In this document: piece by piece, positions 37,655 to 45,252 of the stretch | Layout of the letters: every line of letters starts with the position of its first letter | How positions within the stretch are numbered: position 1 is the first letter of the stretch | Origin: Qipengyuania huizhouensis | Lineage (GTDB): Bacteria > Pseudomonadota > Alphaproteobacteria > Sphingomonadales > Sphingomonadaceae | NCBI RefSeq assembly: GCF_019711635.1 | Contig: NZ_JAIGNT010000003.1 | Coordinates: forward strand, 1-64,000 | Reading direction: 5' to 3' | Length of the DNA stretch: 64,000 nucleotides | Notes under the pieces: model-generated | Databases searched by the model: none | What the model saw: only the letters and a program-made list of their open reading frames with translations | What the model was told of the DNA's origin: nothing | Position numbers and translations under genes: made by a program

Positions 37655-37665
37655 GGAAAAGGCAA

Positions 37666-37691
37666 GGGGCGTGAATTTGACCTCACGCCCC
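37666..37691 (+). terminator. hairpin without clear T run
   Basis: GGGGCGTGA (37666-37674) pairs with TCACGCCCC (37683-37691), loop 8. The bases after it are C/T-mixed, so it may act as a weak terminator or an RNA-stabilising stem. Confidence 0.5.
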
Positions 37692-37746
37692 CTTCCGGCC
37701 ATAGTCGCTACACTGCCACTTCCGAGCAGATACAAGGGGATATGTA

Positions 37747-38004
37747 ATGAAATTCAAGCCCGTAACACTGGTGGCTTCGGCCTTTGCCTTCGCCGCACTC
37801 GGTGCCTGCGCTGAAAGCGAGCAGGAAGCCCAGGAAGACCTGGTTGAACAGGAATACGAAGCTCAGGAAGACGTCCTTGAAGAACAGGCCGATCTTGCTG
37901 AAGCCCAGGGCGATGAAGCAACCGAAGAAGCGCTTGACGCCGAAGCGGATGCCATGGGCGAAGCTGGGGATCAGGCTGAAGACCAGGTCGAAGAACAGTA
38001 CTGA
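37747..38004 (+). CDS. small very acidic lipoprotein
   Basis: 85 residues. Signal peptide with lipobox ALGAC near residue 21. The mature part is almost only Glu, Gln, Ala and Asp in an irregular repeat (QEAQEDLVEQEYEAQEDVLE), predicted to be one long helix or disordered. No function known. It may be a periplasmic spacer or metal/cation-binding lipoprotein; that is inference from composition. Confidence 0.65.
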   Translation: MKFKPVTLVASAFAFAALGACAESEQEAQEDLVEQEYEAQEDVLEEQADLAEAQGDEATEEALDAEADAMGEAGDQAEDQVEEQY

Positions 38005-38149
38005 GCTTAGCGTCAGCACATTCTTGCGTGCTGGCTTAAATCTGGCGGCATCTGTCTCATTCGACGGGCGCCGCCATTTTCATGCGTGAGCGCGAAGTGG
38101 CCGCGCTGCAGATCGGCAGGTCACAAAGCGCCTGAAAATCGGAACTCGA

Positions 38150-38434
38150 TTAACCGGACTGGCTGGAATTAGTTTCGAGTTCCTGGCAATTCGCGTTGTC
38201 TGCAACCTCCCATACGCGATCCGACCGACCGTCCCGTTCCCTCGCGAAGTTGACGACGGGGACAAGATCCTGCTGCACGTTGCGCGTTTCGTTGTCGCAC
38301 AAGATGGTGAGAACCCGATCCTTAATTCGGGCGTTTTCCGAAATCGATGGAGATTGCTCGCGGCCGCTGGTATCCTCGACAGTACATGATGCCAAGGTTG
38401 CTCCGGCGAGGGAAAGAAGCAGAAAACGCAGTTT
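38150..38434 (-). CDS. small lipoprotein
   Basis: 94 residues from a GTG at 38434, which gives a compact signal peptide VKLRFLLLSLAGATLASC with lipobox LASC; an ATG at 38479 would add 15 residues before it. The mature part has two more cysteines (ILCDN and NANCQEL), possibly a disulfide, and no recognised domain. Confidence 0.55.
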   Translation of the reverse strand, partial: KLRFLLLSLAGATLASCTVEDTSGREQSPSISENARIKDRVLTILCDNETRNVQQDLVPVVNFARERDGRSDRVWEVADNANCQELETNSSQSG

Positions 38435-38584
38435 CACGAAGAGTATTCTGACCGGAGCGAGCAGACTTGCAAGTGCCATTGCTTCAGCTCATCAGGCGGG
38501 AAACTCCACCTGCCGCAGTTTGATTGCAGAGGTTTTCATCCGAACAGGAATTGGGGTTTCCCTGATCACCCTTTGTGGCAGCCG

Positions 38585-38749
38585 CTACTCTTCGAAAAAG
38601 GTGTCTTCTTCGTCATCCATGTCGGCATTCTGGGGTGTATCGTCCAGACTGAGGATTCCCCACACAATTGCGCCCGCGATGAGCCCCGCAATCAACAGGG
38701 CCCGAAAACACCCTCGATTGTAGTCCTTAAGTCTGGGAATTTCAGTCAT
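38585..38749 (-). CDS. small single-pass membrane protein
   Basis: 54 residues from the ATG at 38749 (MTEIPRLKDYNRGCFRALLI); an ATG at 38809 would add 20. One membrane segment (about 16-33) and an acidic tail ending DDEEDTFFEE. No family recognised. It lies between the small lipoprotein and the copper island. Confidence 0.5.
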   Translation of the reverse strand: MTEIPRLKDYNRGCFRALLIAGLIAGAIVWGILSLDDTPQNADMDDEEDTFFEE

Positions 38750-38938
38750 TTCTCTTGCGGTACGGATACTGTGCTTCGAGTTCCATTTCAGTACACTATC
38801 GCGAAACATACAGGGTGGCCATAAGCTTCTCTTCAGACCGGAAAAGCGGCGCGGGTCTTCGGGCCCGGCAGCCCCTAGACATCCGTTTGCCCGGAACCAG
38901 ACGTCTCACGGGGGTGTAATCCCGGTGAGGAGGTTGAA

Positions 38939-39559
38939 ATGGCAGAAGAGAATACAGAAGCAGGACAGGACCGACATCCCGGGAAATGGGCTACATTCGG
39001 GGCAATGATCGCGACGTCCATCGTCACGATGTTCGTCCTCAAATATTCGAACGTCTACGAGACCGGCCACATATGGTTCAGCCAGACCCGCATGTGGATG
39101 GCCCTGATGATGGGCATGGCAATGATAGCCATCATGCTCGGCTTCATGTGGGGAATGTATCGCACGCTTCTAACCAAGATTCTGGTCATGGTCGGGGCAG
39201 CAGTCGGCTTTGTGCTGTTCCTGTACCTCGCCCGGAGCCAGTCGATGGTCGATGATCGGGCCTACATGAAGGCGATGATTCCGCATCACTCGATCGCTGT
39301 GCTCACCAGCCGGCGTGCGGAAATCACGGATCCGCGTGTACGCGAGCTTGCCGATGCGATCATCGAGGCGCAGGTGAAAGAGATAGCGCAGATGGAATTG
39401 CTGCTCGAGGACATCGAGGCAAATGGCGAGATGGGCGGAGATACACCACTAAAGCCCCGCACGGCCGAACTGACACCGTCACTACGAGCCGAGGCGGAAG
39501 CGGCGGTCAATCGCGAGGTGACGCCGGAAATGCGCGAGAAACTCGATTCTCTGCCGTGA
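38939..39559 (+). CDS. DUF305 membrane protein
   Basis: 206 residues. AGGAGG precedes the ATG by 6 bases. Three membrane segments (about 18-35, 52-70 and 78-98) rich in Met, then a C-terminal DUF305 helical domain with MIPHHSIAVLTS (His116-His117) and helices to the end. DUF305 proteins are often found with copper and other metal-resistance genes, and the Met/His content fits metal handling. It is convergent with the glutaredoxin-MauE gene, which ends on the next base. Confidence 0.85.
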   Translation: MAEENTEAGQDRHPGKWATFGAMIATSIVTMFVLKYSNVYETGHIWFSQTRMWMALMMGMAMIAIMLGFMWGMYRTLLTKILVMVGAAVGFVLFLYLARSQSMVDDRAYMKAMIPHHSIAVLTSRRAEITDPRVRELADAIIEAQVKEIAQMELLLEDIEANGEMGGDTPLKPRTAELTPSLRAEAEAAVNREVTPEMREKLDSLP

Positions 39560-40321
39560 TCACATCACAATCCAGCCGAGGGCTTTCGCGCCCATCCACA
39601 GGCCCATACCGATCATGAACAGATTCTCGGTGAGCGAGACGAAGCCGAGCGGTACATTGCTGTTGCCCCCCACGCAGGCACATTTGAGTTCGCGCTTGTC
39701 GATATAGACGGCCTTGAAGACGCTGACTGCCCCGACGGTGCCGATGAACAGCGAAACGGGAACTGAAATGATCGGCAGAGCATGCGCCACCATCAAAATA
39801 CCCGCCAGAGCCTCACCGAACGGGTAAACGTATCCGTAGCGGACCCAGCGCCGTGCCAGCAGATCGTAGTTCAGGAACATGGTCGAAAAACTGCGAATGT
39901 CCTGGAGCTTCTGGATAGCAAGCAGTGCCATTGACAGGCTCACGAACCATTCGATGGCTTGCACGGTAAAGATCGTATCGAAGACATACCAGCTGATCGC
40001 GAGACCAAGCAGGAAGGCCACGCCAAATATGGCCATGACGGGCTGGTAACTCGTTTCGCCTTCCTTCGGCTGGCTACGCGATTTGCCGAGAAATGCGCGC
40101 AGGTCTTCGTACCCACCAATTCGCTTTCCATCGATGAAGGTCTGCGGCGTGGTTTCGACCCCGTGCTTCTCCTTGAAGGCGTCGGTTTCTTCGCGACTTA
40201 TGAGATGATGGTCGTCGACTGAAAAGCCTTCCCGCTTCAGCAGGTCGACGGTCTTCAGCCCATAGGGGCAGAGATGGCCGGGCATGACCATCCGATACAC
40301 GGTCGCGGTCTTAGCGCTCAT
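39560..40321 (-). CDS. glutaredoxin-MauE fusion membrane protein
   Basis: 253 residues. Residues 1-80 are a glutaredoxin with a monothiol CPYG site (Cys18), TTPQTFIDGKRIGG with the cis-Pro, and GYEDL. Residues 92-253 are a MauE/DoxX-like membrane domain with four or five segments and a CACVGGNSNVPLGFVSLTEN motif (Cys214, Cys216). This suggests thiol transfer between cytoplasm and membrane or periplasm. It is third in the csoR-DUF411 unit, its start overlapping the DUF411 stop, so copper control is likely. Confidence 0.85.
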   Translation of the reverse strand: MSAKTATVYRMVMPGHLCPYGLKTVDLLKREGFSVDDHHLISREETDAFKEKHGVETTPQTFIDGKRIGGYEDLRAFLGKSRSQPKEGETSYQPVMAIFGVAFLLGLAISWYVFDTIFTVQAIEWFVSLSMALLAIQKLQDIRSFSTMFLNYDLLARRWVRYGYVYPFGEALAGILMVAHALPIISVPVSLFIGTVGAVSVFKAVYIDKRELKCACVGGNSNVPLGFVSLTENLFMIGMGLWMGAKALGWIVM

Positions 40322-40797
40322 GAGGCGTTACCCGGATAGCTGGCCCAGACGCTGCGACCTTCGGGGCCGAACGCGATCACCTGGAAAGGCTGGCGATGAT
40401 TGCCATGCTCCATGCCGGGCGAACCCATGGGCATGCCGGCGACCGCAAGACCGGTTACACCTTCGGGACGCTCGGCCAGAAGGCGCTCGACATCGGCAGC
40501 GGGGACGTGGCCTTCGATTACGTATCCGTCGGCCAGTACCGTATGGCAGGACCTGAGATCGTCGGGTACGCCATTCTGCGACTTCACCGATGCCATGTCG
40601 GGATGGTTCACCGTCTCGACGACATGTTTTTCGCCCTGCTCCATGTGGTCAGCCCACGCGAGGCAGCAGCCGCAATTCGGATCGCGGTACATGGTGAAGG
40701 TTGCAGCCTGCGCGGCACAGGCGGTGAGTGCGGTCCCCAGGAGCATTGCCCCGGCGAAAGAGCGGCGGGCGATCGCGCTGCGAAGGAAATGAAGCAT
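40318..40797 (-). CDS. DUF411 metal-binding protein
   Basis: 159 residues from the ATG at 40797. Signal peptide, with a possible lipobox LTAC at Cys27, then the DUF411 thioredoxin-like core beginning TMYRDPNCGCCLAW (Cys42, Cys44, Cys45). Late Met/His groups (GMPMGSPGMEHGNH) add soft-metal ligands. DUF411 proteins accompany copper resistance genes and are thought to be periplasmic copper binders. Second gene after csoR. Confidence 0.88.
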   Translation of the reverse strand: MLHFLRSAIARRSFAGAMLLGTALTACAAQAATFTMYRDPNCGCCLAWADHMEQGEKHVVETVNHPDMASVKSQNGVPDDLRSCHTVLADGYVIEGHVPAADVERLLAERPEGVTGLAVAGMPMGSPGMEHGNHRQPFQVIAFGPEGRSVWASYPGNAS

Positions 40798-40862
40798 GGC
40801 AAACTCCTTTTGGATTGACGGAAAGAGGACAGAGACGAACGGCATAGTAGCGGGATCTGCGT

Positions 40863-41135
40863 TCACCTCCGCGCTTTTTCGAAAAGAACGACCAGTTCCT
40901 CGAATTTCTCCCGCTGCTCATCCTCGTCGCCGCTAGCGATTGCTTCAGCGACGCAGCAGGCTGCGTGATCCTTCAGCACCTGGCTTTCCACCTTGGCAAG
41001 AGCCGACTTCACCGCCTGCATCTGATGCAGAATGTCCATGCAGTAACGATCATCCTCGATCATCTGCGCGACCCCGCGCACCTGGCCTGCAATCCGGTTC
41101 AGCCGGTTGATTTTCGCAATCTTCGTTCCGCTCAT
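40863..41135 (-). CDS. csoR: CsoR-family copper-sensing repressor
   Basis: 90 residues. All-helical CsoR/RcnR/FrmR family; the copper-type ligand set is present with correct spacing: Cys32, His57 and Cys61. Upstream in-frame codons run through its own operator into copA and are not coding. It leads csoR-DUF411-glutaredoxin/MauE and is divergent from copAB. Cu(I) binding releases the operator. Confidence 0.94.
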   Translation of the reverse strand: MSGTKIAKINRLNRIAGQVRGVAQMIEDDRYCMDILHQMQAVKSALAKVESQVLKDHAACCVAEAIASGDEDEQREKFEELVVLFEKARR

Positions 41136-41153
41136 GCTCGAATCCTGCTTGTA

Positions 41154-41175
41154 ATACCCTAGGGGGGTATATAAT
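41154..41175 (+). promoter_or_regulatory. CsoR operator overlapping the copA promoter
   Basis: ATACCCTAGGGGGGTAT (41154-41170) is the G-rich pseudo-palindrome typical of CsoR sites. A consensus TATAAT follows at 41170-41175, so bound repressor would cover the promoter spacer. copA starts at 41194. The site can serve both directions, as csoR starts 18 bases away. Confidence 0.85.
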
Positions 41176-41193
41176 AGACCGGTCGAAGGATCA

Positions 41194-42888
41194 ATGATGC
41201 ATAAAGTTTCCCGCCGTCGCCTGATCAAAAGCACCGCAGCGCTGGCCGCAGCAAGCGCACTGCCCTTGCCAGCCTGGGCGCGGGGCGCGTCACTCACCCA
41301 TGCGGGAAAGGGCTTCGGTGAAGTGTCGGGCGAAGACATCGAACTCGCCATCGGAAACCATCACTTCACAACGGGCGGGCGTTCGGGGCATGCAGTGGCA
41401 GTCAACGGCACGGTGCCGGGGCCGCTGGTTCGCCTGCGCGAAGGGCAGACCGTCCGGCTCCACGTAACCAACAATCTGGACGAGGACAGCTCGATCCACT
41501 GGCACGGATTGTTGTTGCCGTTCCAGTTCGATGGCGTACCCGGGGTAAGCTTTCCGGGTATCCGTCCTGGCGAAAGGTTCACTTACGAGTTCCCGATTCG
41601 TCAAAGCGGCACCTATTGGTGGCATTCGCATTCGGGCTTGCAGGAGCAGGCTGGCCACTACGGCCCGATTATCGTCGAGAGCGCAAATCCCGATCCGCGC
41701 TACGATCGCGACTACATCGTTCTGCTTTCCGAATTCACCCCGATGCACCCGCACGAAATCATGCGGAAGCTAAAGGTCGGTGAACATTACTTCCAGCGTG
41801 ACATGCTCACCGCGACCGAAGGCGAGATGTCGGGCGAGATGCGGCGTATGTGGGGCAAGATGCGGATGAACCCGCGCGACATCTCCGATGTCACGGGCAG
41901 CACCTACACCTTCCTTATCAACGGACACGGGCCGCAGGATAACCTGCAGCTGGCGTTTCAACCAGGTGAGCGTGTGCGACTGCGGGTCATCAACGGGTCT
42001 GCCATGACCTTCTTCAACCTGCGTATCCCCGGCGTGCCGATGACCGTGATCCAGGCCGATGGTCAGGATGTGGACGAGGTCGAGGTTGACGAGTTCCAGA
42101 TCGGCGTGGCGGAAACCTATGACGTGATCGTTACCCCGCCGTCCGGCAGCCACGCCATCGTTGCCGAAGCGATGGATTGTAGCGGCATGGGTGTTGCCAG
42201 CCTGACGAGCCACAAGGGCCATATCGCAACCCCTCCGCCGCTGCGTGAAATCCCCACACTGACAATGGTTGATATGGGAATGATGGACCATTCAGGCATG
42301 GAAGGCATGGGCGGCATGGACCACTCGATGCGGGACAAGTCCCTCGTGCCCGACGATGTCGTGGTTGGGCCGGGCGTGGACATGATCGCGCCGATGCCAG
42401 TGGACCGTATGGATTTCCCCGGCCTTGGCCTCGATGGGGCAGGCCACCGCGTGCTGCGCTACACCGATCTCAAGGCCAGGCGCATGAATCCGCATCGCGA
42501 GATCGAACGCGAGATGGAAATCCATCTTACCGGCAACATGGAACGCTACATGTGGTCGTTCGACGGCAAGAAGTTCACCGCGTTCACCGACGATCCGATC
42601 CGTTTCGGATATGACGAGCGGGTTAGGGTCAAGCTGGTCAACCAGACAATGATGGCGCATCCGATCCACCTGCACGGCCATTTCTTCGAACTGGTCAACG
42701 GCGCGGACCACATGCACCAGCCGTTGAAGCACACGGTGATCGTGCAACCGGGCGGCACCGCCACCTTCGATCTGACCGCCAACGAGCCTGGCGACTGGGC
42801 TTTCCACTGTCACCTGCTCTACCACATGCACGCCGGCATGATGCAGGTCGTCACGGTGCGCCCGTTCCCCGAAGGAGACGGTGCATGA
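41194..42888 (+). CDS. copA: multicopper oxidase CopA
   Basis: 564 residues. Tat signal (SRRRLIKS then AAALAAASALPLP). Three cupredoxin domains with complete copper sites: SIHWHGLLL, YWWHSHSGL, HPIHLHGHFFEL and HCHLLYHMHAGMM. A Met-rich insert near residues 363-382 (MGMMDHSGMEGMGGMDHSM) should bind Cu(I). It oxidises Cu(I) to the less toxic Cu(II) in the periplasm. A second ATG lies at 41197. Its stop overlaps copB by four bases. Confidence 0.95.
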   Translation: MMHKVSRRRLIKSTAALAAASALPLPAWARGASLTHAGKGFGEVSGEDIELAIGNHHFTTGGRSGHAVAVNGTVPGPLVRLREGQTVRLHVTNNLDEDSSIHWHGLLLPFQFDGVPGVSFPGIRPGERFTYEFPIRQSGTYWWHSHSGLQEQAGHYGPIIVESANPDPRYDRDYIVLLSEFTPMHPHEIMRKLKVGEHYFQRDMLTATEGEMSGEMRRMWGKMRMNPRDISDVTGSTYTFLINGHGPQDNLQLAFQPGERVRLRVINGSAMTFFNLRIPGVPMTVIQADGQDVDEVEVDEFQIGVAETYDVIVTPPSGSHAIVAEAMDCSGMGVASLTSHKGHIATPPPLREIPTLTMVDMGMMDHSGMEGMGGMDHSMRDKSLVPDDVVVGPGVDMIAPMPVDRMDFPGLGLDGAGHRVLRYTDLKARRMNPHREIEREMEIHLTGNMERYMWSFDGKKFTAFTDDPIRFGYDERVRVKLVNQTMMAHPIHLHGHFFELVNGADHMHQPLKHTVIVQPGGTATFDLTANEPGDWAFHCHLLYHMHAGMMQVVTVRPFPEGDGA

Positions 42889-43973
42889 TCCGCGTCGCGC
42901 TGCTCGCCGGGTCGATGCTCGCGGTTACGCCGCTCGCCGCTCAGGACCATTCCGCGCACGGTGCGGCTGCCCGACCGCAGCCCGAGATGGATCACTGCGC
43001 GATGGGGCATCTTCTACCCGAGCAGTGCCCCCCCAAGGGCGAGCCCGCACCCGAACAGTCTCCCGAACCGGAGATGGACCATTGTGCGATGGGTCACCTT
43101 CCGCCCGAACAATGCCCGCCGAAGGACGAGCCGGAGCCTGACACGGGAACGGATGGCGAAATGGCGGGCATGGACCATTCCTCGCACGGTGGGATGAGCG
43201 ACAAGTCCGCCCCTGGCGCGGCACCCGAAAGCGCCTTGCCGCCACGCGCGCTGGAAGGGCCGCGTCACGCCGCCGATGCCGTCTGGGGTGAAGCAGCCAT
43301 GGTTCCTGCCCGCAATCAGCTGGCACGCGAGAACGGCGGCATGACCACGGGTATGGTCCTGGTCGAACGGCTCGAGGCGCGCATCGCCATCGATGGCGGC
43401 GAGGACGGTTATCTATGGGATGCGCAGGGCTGGTATGGCGGAGATATCAATCGTTTTGTCCTCAAAACCGAGGGCGAAGGCGAATTCGGCGGCGCGCTGG
43501 AGGATGCTGAGATCCAGGCCCTCTACAGTCGTGCCATCGGCCCGTTCTTCGATCTGCAGGCGGGTGTGCGGTTCGATCCGGAGCCGGATAGCCGCACACA
43601 CCTCGTCATCGGCACTCAGGGTCTCGCGCCCTACATGTTCCATGTCGATGGCGCGCTGTTCCTGTCCGACCGGGGTGACCTGACTGCGCGGCTGGAAGCG
43701 GAATACGATCAGAAAATAACGCAGCGGCTAATCCTCCAGCCGCGGATCGAAATCGAATTGGCCGCCAATGACATACCGGAGCGTGAAATAGGGTCTGGTC
43801 TCACGAAGATCGAACCCGGGCTTCGTCTTCGCTACGAAGTCATGCCGGAGTTCGCACCCTATATAGGGTTCGAATACGAGGCCAAGGTCGGCGAGACGGC
43901 AGATTTGGCGCGTTTGGCCGGCGAAGATCCCGATGGCCTCAAGGCGGTGTTAGGGCTGCGCGCCTGGTTCTAG
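42885..43973 (+). CDS. copB: outer-membrane copper resistance protein CopB
   Basis: 362 residues. Signal peptide to about residue 19, then a Met/His/Cys-rich N-terminal segment with two 22-residue repeats (MDHCAMGH...PEQCPPK), period 29, and MAGMDHSSHGGM. From about residue 125 the CopB beta-barrel runs to the end (RLEARIAIDGGEDGYLWDAQ; KAVLGLRAWF). It binds or releases copper at the outer membrane. The paired Cys in the repeats is less usual than Met/His alone. Confidence 0.92.
   Translation: MIRVALLAGSMLAVTPLAAQDHSAHGAAARPQPEMDHCAMGHLLPEQCPPKGEPAPEQSPEPEMDHCAMGHLPPEQCPPKDEPEPDTGTDGEMAGMDHSSHGGMSDKSAPGAAPESALPPRALEGPRHAADAVWGEAAMVPARNQLARENGGMTTGMVLVERLEARIAIDGGEDGYLWDAQGWYGGDINRFVLKTEGEGEFGGALEDAEIQALYSRAIGPFFDLQAGVRFDPEPDSRTHLVIGTQGLAPYMFHVDGALFLSDRGDLTARLEAEYDQKITQRLILQPRIEIELAANDIPEREIGSGLTKIEPGLRLRYEVMPEFAPYIGFEYEAKVGETADLARLAGEDPDGLKAVLGLRAWF
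42981..43133 (+). repeat. tandem metal-binding repeat inside copB
   Basis: Two 66-base units (42981-43046 and 43068-43133) encode near-identical segments of MDHCAMGH and PEQCPPK, offset 87 bases. They give four Cys, four His and four Met in 50 residues. Confidence 0.85.
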
Positions 43974-44079
43974 CGAGGCGCGCGATGAGCCTTGCAATGC
44001 TCACTTGGGTTGAACGCACTTCCATCCGACTCGGCTCATTCAGCGAAGGTTAGTCGGCGGCCCTCCAGCGCGCAGATGT

Positions 44080-44094
44080 TGTTGCAGTGCAACA
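44080..44094. promoter_or_regulatory. perfect 15-base palindrome in intergenic gap
   Basis: TGTTGCAGTGCAACA lies in the 241-base gap between copB and the lipid kinase, 121 bases before the kinase start. It could be an operator for the kinase unit or the stem of an RNA hairpin after copB. Nothing else clear is seen in this gap. Confidence 0.4.
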
Positions 44095-44214
44095 CATTGT
44101 AGCAGCCCCGCGCTGGTAATCGCTGCAGGAAACGTTACATAGACATGACAAAGTGTGACTCTTTGAAGAAACATTTAGGTTTGCCCTCTGCGCTCAGGCA
44201 AAGGCGACGGGATC

Positions 44215-45252
44215 ATGGAACGCACCATATATCAGTTTGATCATCTTTCCCGCATTGCGGAGGGTATCAGGAGTGCGCCCATCTCGTTGCAGCCCGGTCA
44301 TCGGGTTGGCAATGCGGTGCAGGTCGGAGTCATCCTCAATCGTCGCAGTCACCAAAATACTGCCGAACGGCGAGAATGCGAAGACCGCAGCAACGTCTCC
44401 GTCGCATGTCCGGAAACCCGCCTCGACATCGCGCATGAACTGGCGCGGTTCGCCGAAAACGGGATAGATCTGCTCGTCATCAGCGGCGGCGATGGCACGG
44501 TGCGCGACGTCCTGACCATGGGCCAACCGGTCTTTGGTTCGCGTTGGCCGAAGATTGCTGTACTGCCCAAAGGCAAGACCAATGCACTGAATGTCGATCT
44601 GGGATCGCCTTCGGACTGGACGCTGGCGCAAGCAATCGATGCCTATAATGGCGGCCGTACCGTCAGGCGCCGTCCTTTGGCCATCCGTAAGATCGGTAGC
44701 GATGATCCGGCCATGCTGGGTTTCATCTTTGGAGCGGGTGCATTCTCGCTCGGTGTCGAAGCGGGACAGGACGCGCACCGGATCGGGTTTTTCAATTCGC
44801 TTGCGGTCGGCATGACCAGTGCCTGGGGCGTGTTACAGGCGCTGTTCGGCAGCGACGCCAACCGCTGGCGTCGTGGCACACAGATGGAACTGGCCTATCT
44901 TCCTTCGGGCGAAGCGATGTCACATTCACGCCACGGCGATCCGCGACGTCGGCATCTCATGCTGGCATCGACGCTGGAGACCATGCCGCTCCATATCAAG
45001 CTGTTCGGCAAGGGACAGGCCGGTATCAGGATGGTCGTGCTCGACCGTCCGCTCCGCCGCATTCTCTTCTCCGTTCCAGCCATCCTCGCCGGCTGGCATC
45101 CTCGCTGGTTGAGCGATGCAGGGCTGCACCATTTGTCCGCCACTGGCTTTGCGATTGAACTCGATGCGCCCTTCATCCTCGACGGGGAGCATTTCGCGCC
45201 GGGTAGCTACACTATCGAGCAGGGCCCCGAACTGACCTTCGTCGCGGGGTGA
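44215..45252 (+). CDS. diacylglycerol-kinase-family lipid kinase
   Basis: 345 residues. DAGK catalytic domain with LLVISGGDGTVRDVL (Gly91-Thr95), LPKGKTNALN and a beta-rich C-terminal half; the GGDGT nucleotide motif is intact. It probably phosphorylates a lipid alcohol such as diacylglycerol to phosphatidate. Residues 1-32 are an unassigned start. The stop overlaps the GTG of the next gene, whose product may use the phosphatidate. Confidence 0.8.
   Translation: MERTIYQFDHLSRIAEGIRSAPISLQPGHRVGNAVQVGVILNRRSHQNTAERRECEDRSNVSVACPETRLDIAHELARFAENGIDLLVISGGDGTVRDVLTMGQPVFGSRWPKIAVLPKGKTNALNVDLGSPSDWTLAQAIDAYNGGRTVRRRPLAIRKIGSDDPAMLGFIFGAGAFSLGVEAGQDAHRIGFFNSLAVGMTSAWGVLQALFGSDANRWRRGTQMELAYLPSGEAMSHSRHGDPRRRHLMLASTLETMPLHIKLFGKGQAGIRMVVLDRPLRRILFSVPAILAGWHPRWLSDAGLHHLSATGFAIELDAPFILDGEHFAPGSYTIEQGPELTFVAG

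Noticed and set aside
38810-38938. Structured RNA in the GC-rich gap before the DUF305 gene
   Set aside because: Short complementary stretches are present (GGGCCCGG), but no consistent fold larger than random for this GC content can be supported by eye.
43985-44053. 22-codon ORF just after copB
   Set aside because: No ribosome-binding site, no hydrophobic or metal-binding pattern, and a length expected by chance in GC-rich DNA.
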